DNA of 32,500 bases, from positions 1 to 32,500 of the forward strand of contig JAHBMJ010000934.1 in assembly GCA_018398765.1 (NCBI GenBank). Direction: 5' to 3'. Position numbers and translations under genes: made by a program. This stretch comes from Chromera velia. Taxonomy: Eukaryota; Sar; Chromeraceae. The notes under the pieces were generated by a model. That model saw only the letters and a list, made by a program, of their open reading frames with translations, did no database searches and had not been told where the DNA came from. Positions 28,095 through 32,500 of this stretch are shown one piece after another. Each line of letters starts with the position of its first letter. The stretch's first letter is position 1.

Positions 28095-28373
28095 AAAATG
28101 GAAGCATGGGTCTGCTGAGCAAGAAAGCGGAAACGGAGGGAGAGAAGGTCAAAATGGAAGCCTGGGTCTGCTGAGCAAGAAAGCGGAAACGGAGGGAGAG
28201 AAGGTCAAAATGGAAGCATGGGTCTGCTGAGCAAGAAAGCGGAAACGGAGGGAGCGAAGGTCAAAATGGAAGCATGGGTCTGCTGAGCAAGAAAGCGGAA
28301 ACGGAGGGAGAGAAGGTCAAAATGGAAGCGGGTGTCTGTCGAGCAAGAAAGCGGAAACGGAGGGAGAGAATTC
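28095..28373. repeat. 56-bp minisatellite, five copies
   Basis: AAAATGGAAGC begins at 28095, 28151, 28207, 28263 and 28319, an exact 56-base period, with one to a few changes between copies. The last copy is more divergent. The period is not a multiple of three, and TGA recurs, so it is unlikely to be coding. It lies between the minus-strand hypothetical exon and a candidate plus-strand exon pair. Confidence 0.95.
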
Positions 28374-28556
28374 AGTGCGAAGGAGGGAGTGAGGAAAGCA
28401 GGCAAGGGTCTGAAAAAAGGCAGAAAGGGTAGAGAGCGGGCAGGGGAGACACGAAGGCACAAGGGCATTGATGGAGAAAAGACACGAAAAACGTAATTGA
28501 ACGAGCGAGATGAACGGAGCCGTTTCGTGAAACCCCCCGCATACATTTTCTTTCAG

Positions 28557-28837
28557 GCTCGGACACCTTTGAGTTTATGGTTGACCTGTGCACCCCTTCT
28601 TCGAGACGACCAGCTGATCCACCCAGAAACATAGAATTCAACTGTATGTCTTTTCTATCGTCTTTCTTTCTTTCTTTCTTTCTTTCTGTCTATCTGTCTG
28701 TCTGTCTGTCTGTCTGCCCGTCTGTCTGCCCGTCTGTCTGCCTGCCTGCCTGTCTGGCTGGCTGGCTGCCTGACTTAGCTGCGGAATGGACGAGAGCGGA
28801 TTCTCTGCGGACAACTCCATGGGTTTACAATGCGTGA
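28557..28837 (+). CDS. Possible last two exons of a plus-strand gene
   Basis: A strong acceptor (cattttctttcag|GC, 28557) opens a stretch reading SDTFEFMVDLC…RNIEFN. It ends at a good donor (AACT|gtatgt, 28643). The intron is a (CTTT)n(CTGT)n microsatellite ending gcctgacttag. The next segment (28779) joins in phase and reads SAEWTRADSLRTTPWVYNA before TGA. The phase agreement and consensus splice sites are the evidence; no family is recognised and no upstream exon was found with confidence. The 56-bp minisatellite would lie in the preceding intron or 5' flank. Confidence 0.33.
28661..28770. repeat. CTTT/CTGT/CCTG microsatellite
   Basis: CTTT units pass into CTGT, CCGT, CCTG and GGCT units. 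It falls inside the candidate intron of the plus-strand exon pair. Confidence 0.93.
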
Positions 28838-29274
28838 AGTCGCACGTTTCTCCGTGTGAACTGACTTTTCTTTATGTCCTCGGATTCTTCCCCGTACTTT
28901 TCTAGTGCAGCTCCGAGGAAGCAAGACCTGTACTCGGATGCAAGACTGCCACATCTCGACTCCGGCATCGACACGGACCCTTCCCTCTGCATCCGTTCTT
29001 GCTCTTGGTCTTTCTTCTTCTGTCGGTCTAGCTGTCGGTCTCCTTGACGTTTGTCGAGGAAGGATACTGGGACCTCTTCAATCGCCGAGAAATCTCTTTT
29101 CCCTCTGTGTCTGTGCCAAAGCTTCCCAATCAAAGGTTCTGGCGTGACCAGCTGTTCCACTGCGCGCTTCCTTCCTTCATCTTCCATCAATGAAGTCAGG
29201 GTCTGACGAGGAGCTCCACCAAGAACCACAAGGAATGTCAGAAGGCGACAGGCCAGACTCAATCTGAAAGGCAT
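28825..29274 (-). CDS. Possible secreted protein of about 149 residues
   Basis: A minus-strand frame begins at a true ATG (29274) with a convincing signal peptide: MPFRLSLACR then hydrophobic LLTFLVVLGGA. The mature part is charged (LMEDEGRKRAVEQLV … KLWHRHRGKRDFSAIEEVPVSFLDKRQ), has a Gln/Lys/Asp/Arg-rich stretch, and three Cys residues in total, two of them in the mature C-terminal half. It stops at TAG near 28825, overlapping by 13 bases the end of the candidate plus-strand exon pair. No domain is recognised. It may contain an unrecognised intron, because the Asp/Arg/Gln stretch derives from a CTGT-like repeat. Confidence 0.4.
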   Translation of the reverse strand: MPFRLSLACRLLTFLVVLGGAPRQTLTSLMEDEGRKRAVEQLVTPEPLIGKLWHRHRGKRDFSAIEEVPVSFLDKRQGDRQLDRQKKKDQEQERMQREGSVSMPESRCGSLASEYRSCFLGAALEKYGEESEDIKKSQFTRRNVRLHAL

Positions 29275-29869
29275 TCGATTGTAGAAGTGGTCTGCTTAAG
29301 AGAAAGTGATGCTTGAGGGGGCGCCTGCACGCGTGCACTTCGGGCACGACTACCTGCACGGCCCTTCAAAACGCGGAAAACGAAACCGGAGCAGAACTGT
29401 GGGCAAATGGTCAGTCACAGTGATTCTGTAATCCTTCAAGCATGGCTGAATTCATTTTCGTACCATCCTGTGCGCTGCCCTGCAAGTGGACAGCTCCTCT
29501 TTTGTCCAGAAACTGCTCCAACGTACGTCTAAAATTTGCATGCATGGGTGTGTTACTCTTCTGATTGTGATTGTATCGGTGTGCATGCCTCGGCGCAAAA
29601 TTAAAATATAACACGCACAAGTGCATGTGTAAGCACGTGTTCGCGCGCAAGTGCATGTGTAAGCACGTGTTCGCGCGCATTCGCGCGCGAAGGCAAGTGT
29701 AAGGATTAAGTTTGTACGTCCTTGGAGGGCAGCTCGGGTAAGCTCGGGTAAATCGATCCGAGGCCCTGGGAAGTATAGGAAATTCACATAAAGATTCTGT
29801 GTGCACGTGATTTTCAAGTATGGCTGCCTGAGTGAAAACATCTAATAAGGCAGTCACCTGAGGGTGGGT
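29275..29869. other. Unique sequence with a two-copy 30-bp tandem repeat, no supportable gene
   Basis: A 30-base unit beginning CAAGTGCATGTGTAAGCACG occurs at 29618 and 29648, followed by CGCGCG-rich sequence. The minus-strand frames here run through that repeat and are not convincing, although the stretch NFRRTLEQFLDKRGAVHL at about 29470-29540 is not low complexity. Confidence 0.45.
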
Positions 29870-30590
29870 GTGTCTCTGTAGTATTCATAATTTTAGCATA
29901 TTTTAGCCATATTGATCGTCATATTAAAGTTATACTCATAGTAAAATTTACACAAGCCGCTGATACGCACGTACAGTCAACTCAAAGCTGGCACAAAAAA
30001 AAAAAATCATTTACCGATTGGCGAATCGAGTCGAATCGATCCGACTGGCATGCAGCTAGGCTTCCTCATCCCCCCCCCCATGAATGCGTGCTCTAGGTTG
30101 TCCTCAAAGCCTTGTTAGTGGCTTGGGATCTAGCGTTGCTAGGTCTAGGATTTAACCCTCAATCATTATCATCATCATCATCATCACATGATTGCCAATA
30201 ATTACACTTTCTGGTGACTTTTGCGGGGGAAAAAATATTTTAGTTCTAACTTTCTTAAAAAAAAAAACCTATAAATGTTAGAATTATGTGACCAACCTTT
30301 ATAAAAAAAATCTAAAAAAAAATCTATCACAAAAAATTGAAAATCTTCATATTATTAAAATTTTGTTTACTAAGTTTTGACTGATTGTGCAGCGATTAAT
30401 TTTATTTATAAGTCATACCGTGAATGATTATTTCTTTTTAAGTTGTTTTACAATTTTACAGTTAAAAGACTAATAATTGATTATACTGGAAGTTTGTCGA
30501 GTCTGTTGCTGCACCATTGTTGGTGAGCATTTTCTTATTTGTTAAGATGGGCCTATTTTGAATTCTTGAATCCGTTTCGTACGCCCAGTT
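29870..30590. other. AT-rich island, non-coding
   Basis: A long AT-rich block with A-runs, an ATC microsatellite (30166-30186) and stops in all frames. Parts of 30420-30480 resemble, in reverse orientation, the AT-rich block at about 26560-26640 (shared TTTACAATT, AAGACTAA and TTAAGTT motifs), which suggests a common decayed repeat. Confidence 0.5.
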
Positions 30591-30780
30591 TGCAACCAAG
30601 CGAACCGCTGTGTTTCCTCACCTGATTCTTAGAAAGGGAGAAGTGACACCAGACCTGCGCCTTCGAAGAGTGTTCCTGCGATGTGGAGCAATTCCTGTTG
30701 GAGGACAGAAATCAAGTGGTGGAGACGTGTCGATAGAGTCGATTACTGTTCCTGTCCGTACGGGGCGGGGACTGGTGTTG

Positions 30781-30910
30781 GGCCGGGGTCCAGTTCTCTG
30801 CATGAGTTTTTGCATTTATTTTCATACAGACTTCTTTTTATGTATGAAATGTATACCGGAAGAATGTATGAAAATAAATGCACGGGCCGGGGTCCATATC
30901 TCTGCATGAG
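30781..30910. repeat. Hairpin element copy 2 flanked by 26-bp direct repeats
   Basis: The arms 30811-30834 and 30859-30882 pair at 22 of 24 positions (core TGCATTTATTTTCATACA) around a loop of 24 bases. Direct repeats of 26 bases (30781-30806 and 30885-30910), starting GGCCGGGGTCCA and ending TCTCTGCATGAG, differ at two bases. The arm core is shared with the copy in intron 3 of the acyltransferase-AP2 gene. Both direct repeats contain a CCGGG(G)TCC motif. Confidence 0.78.
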
Positions 30911-31330
30911 GTCGCGCATGTAGGAAGAAAAGTGAATGAGGAAGAGTCACAACGGTAGTTGGGCATGGACAATTCGGGCCCATCTTCGAATTAAACTCCG
31001 GCATCTTGGTTTTCTCTTGGCTCGCTGTGTAATTTGTTTCGTCTTTGCTTTGAAGTTCTCTTTCCCTCTTTCCCTCCTTCCCTCTTTCTCACAGCTTCGT
31101 TCCCCGAGTGCTCGATCATCAATCGAAATCCATGCATGTTTACTTCAAGCGGACCCCCCGAAATGATGTACTAGGTCGGACAGGTCGGACGCTAGCTCCA
31201 TTGCCAATGGTTGTATTGATGGTGTGAAGGAAACAAGAACAACAAAAACATGAGGTTGAAAAAACAGACTTGGGAAAAAGCATGGACCAAAAGAGATACA
31301 GGGAAACGGGCCTGTGACACGTTACTGATA
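30911..31330. other. Unique sequence, no supportable gene
   Basis: Short frames only. A CT-rich patch lies at 31055-31095. I see nothing I can name. Confidence 0.4.
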
Positions 31331-31540
31331 TCCTTCGCTGCGCAGTGTGTCGTCGTTTTTTTCCCCTTCTGTTCTTTCTGCCTTGATCCGCTCACTACTT
31401 TCTCTCTTTCCTGAAGCACTTTTTTGCGTGTAATGATTTCTGTGTCCCTTTTCGCTGTACGGCACGATCGAACAGGAGTTCTGCCAGGCAGACTGACTGA
31501 CTTGAATTTGTTCTCTTGGTATCGTGGGCCCGTCATGGGT
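31331..31540 (-). CDS. Tentative further exon of the right-edge minus-strand gene
   Basis: An acceptor (catggatgcag|A, exon start 31540) is phase-compatible with the upstream exon at 32050-32012. It opens a stretch reading PMTGPRYQENKFKSVSLPGRTPVR … KRDTEIITRKKVLQEREKVV. Beyond about 31330 the frame turns into Phe/Leu-rich sequence that looks intronic, so the exon probably ends near there, at a donor I cannot choose. No domain is recognised. Another acceptor upstream at about 31631 would also keep the frame. Confidence 0.28.
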
Positions 31541-31599
31541 CTGCATCCATGCATGGGGGGGGGATGATCTTGCGAGCGTGGAACTGAAAAGCGAGTGAT

Positions 31600-32011
31600 C
31601 ACAAATGCGTATCCATGCAGACGTACAGGGCTGCAGAAGCGCTAGCTAGCGGACAGTCAACTAAATCCCTCGACAGGCGGAGAAGAGAACCAGTTGGACA
31701 CAAAGAGAGAGCAACCGTGGCTGTATGGCATCTATCCATGTATCGGTATAATTATGACAGGTAGGTTGACAGACAATCTGAAAGGGCCATATCCTATCCA
31801 AAGAGACGGCCACAAACAAAAGAGAAAGAACAAAATGGTACGTCGAGGCATACCCCCCACATGCATGCAGAGGATCTACGCTGCAGCACGAGGGGAAAGA
31901 TTTTACTCCTGCCTGCCGAAAGGCAAAGCAATTGAATTAAGAAAAAGGAATGTTTATTTATTGTTTCTTTCTTTGTGACTCGGTCCGCTGACTTCTTCCC
32001 TCCCTCCTCAC
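31600..32011. other. Probable intronic sequence of the right-edge gene
   Basis: No convincing frame on either strand. If the exon chain of the minus-strand gene is right, this is its intron. Confidence 0.35.
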
Positions 32012-32500
32012 CTGTCCTTCGGTCTGGGGCCGCCGTAATAGCTCGCCATCCTGCATGGGGCCATTGGAATCCACAGCAAGAAAGGAAGTAAGTGAAAGAA
32101 ACATAATCGATTCAGAAGGACCGTCGGTCAAAGGGAGATCGACTGGAATCGATCAGAGGGACAAAGAGTGCAGGTAGATTTGAAAGAATTAACAGAGGGA
32201 CAAAGAGTGCAGGTAGATTTGAAAGAATAACTGTGTCAAACAGGGATGCTTCTGTGTGAAGTCATCGTTCCGAAGCGAAAAGTGAATATGAGTAGGGACA
32301 AAAGTAGAGAGGGGAAGATAAGTCGTCAATCCCAGCACAGAACTCAAAGAGGCACACAAAGAAAGAAAGAAAGAAAGAAATCCAGAAAAGCAACTCACGT
32401 ATCGGTGTTGATGACTTGAGTGTCGCCTGAGGGTCCCGGTGTGATTTTGATTCTCGACCGCAACATTGGAGAAACTCCGAGTGTTCCTCTGGCTGCCGCG
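32012..32500 (-). CDS. Internal exons of a spliced gene running off the right edge
   Basis: On the minus strand an open stretch enters at 32499 and reads AAARGTLGVSPMLRS … SGDTQVINTD to a consensus donor (GATAC|gtgagt, exon end 32399). A 39-base exon (32050-32012) has acceptor ccccatgcag|G and donor GACAG|gtgagg. The phase fits exactly and the join reads NTD-T-MASYYGGPRPKD. Both donors are close to consensus. The product is unknown. The gene is partial, because its 5' end lies beyond the window. The intron between (32051-32398) holds a 39-bp tandem duplication and a GAAA tract. Confidence 0.45.
32154..32231. repeat. 39-bp tandem duplication
   Basis: A 39-base unit beginning CAGAGGGACAAAGAGTGCAG occurs at 32154 and 32193 with about one difference. 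It falls in the putative intron of the right-edge gene. Confidence 0.92.

Noticed and set aside
28095..28373. CRISPR array
   Set aside because: The units are contiguous 56-bp tandem copies with no spacers, so this is a minisatellite in a eukaryotic context.

Overview
The window reads as nuclear DNA of a protist with spliced genes, most likely an alveolate alga of the chromerid type. The grounds are long introns full of microsatellites, GT-AG splicing, the standard genetic code (TAG, TAA and TGA all end convincing genes), many simple repeats, AP2-type domains, and an N-terminus that looks like a complex-plastid targeting presequence. The chromerid assignment is inference; no rRNA or organellar marker is present. 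| Layout: 1-8.1 kb is mostly simple-sequence DNA, minisatellites, a long inverted repeat (7218-7545) and one weak secreted-protein candidate. 8168-9139 (+) is an intronless multi-pass membrane protein with no recognised family. 9.1-12.1 kb has no gene I can support and includes an AT-rich block. 12133-16455 (-) is a three-exon gene for a glycosylated-looking seven-TM receptor of the GPR180/TMEM145 (GpcrRhopsn4/GOST) type with a long cytoplasmic tail. A 548-bp divergent promoter with an extremely GC-rich core separates it from the main gene of the window, 17004-24400 (+). I assembled that gene from eight exons whose splice phases all agree. It encodes a FemAB-like (DUF482, COG3146) acyltransferase fused in frame to two AP2-like DNA-binding domains and a lysine-rich tail. 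| 24.4-32.5 kb is a repeat-rich zone. It holds the decayed 3' end of a non-LTR retrotransposon with a TTGA-repeat tail (24712-26292, -), AT-rich islands with a tRNA-like element, a hypothetical coding exon (27102-27919, -), a 56-bp minisatellite, a possible small exon pair (28557-28837, +), a possible secreted protein (28825-29274, -), one of two related hairpin elements (the other lies in intron 3 of the AP2 fusion gene), and the edge of another spliced gene entering from the right (31.5-32.5 kb, -). | The genes do not form an obvious pathway. The only visible regulatory link is the shared promoter region between the receptor gene and the acyltransferase-AP2 fusion gene. The fusion is the best candidate for something not previously described: a secretory or plastid-like N-terminus, a cell-wall-type aminoacyltransferase fold, and DNA-binding domains in one polypeptide.
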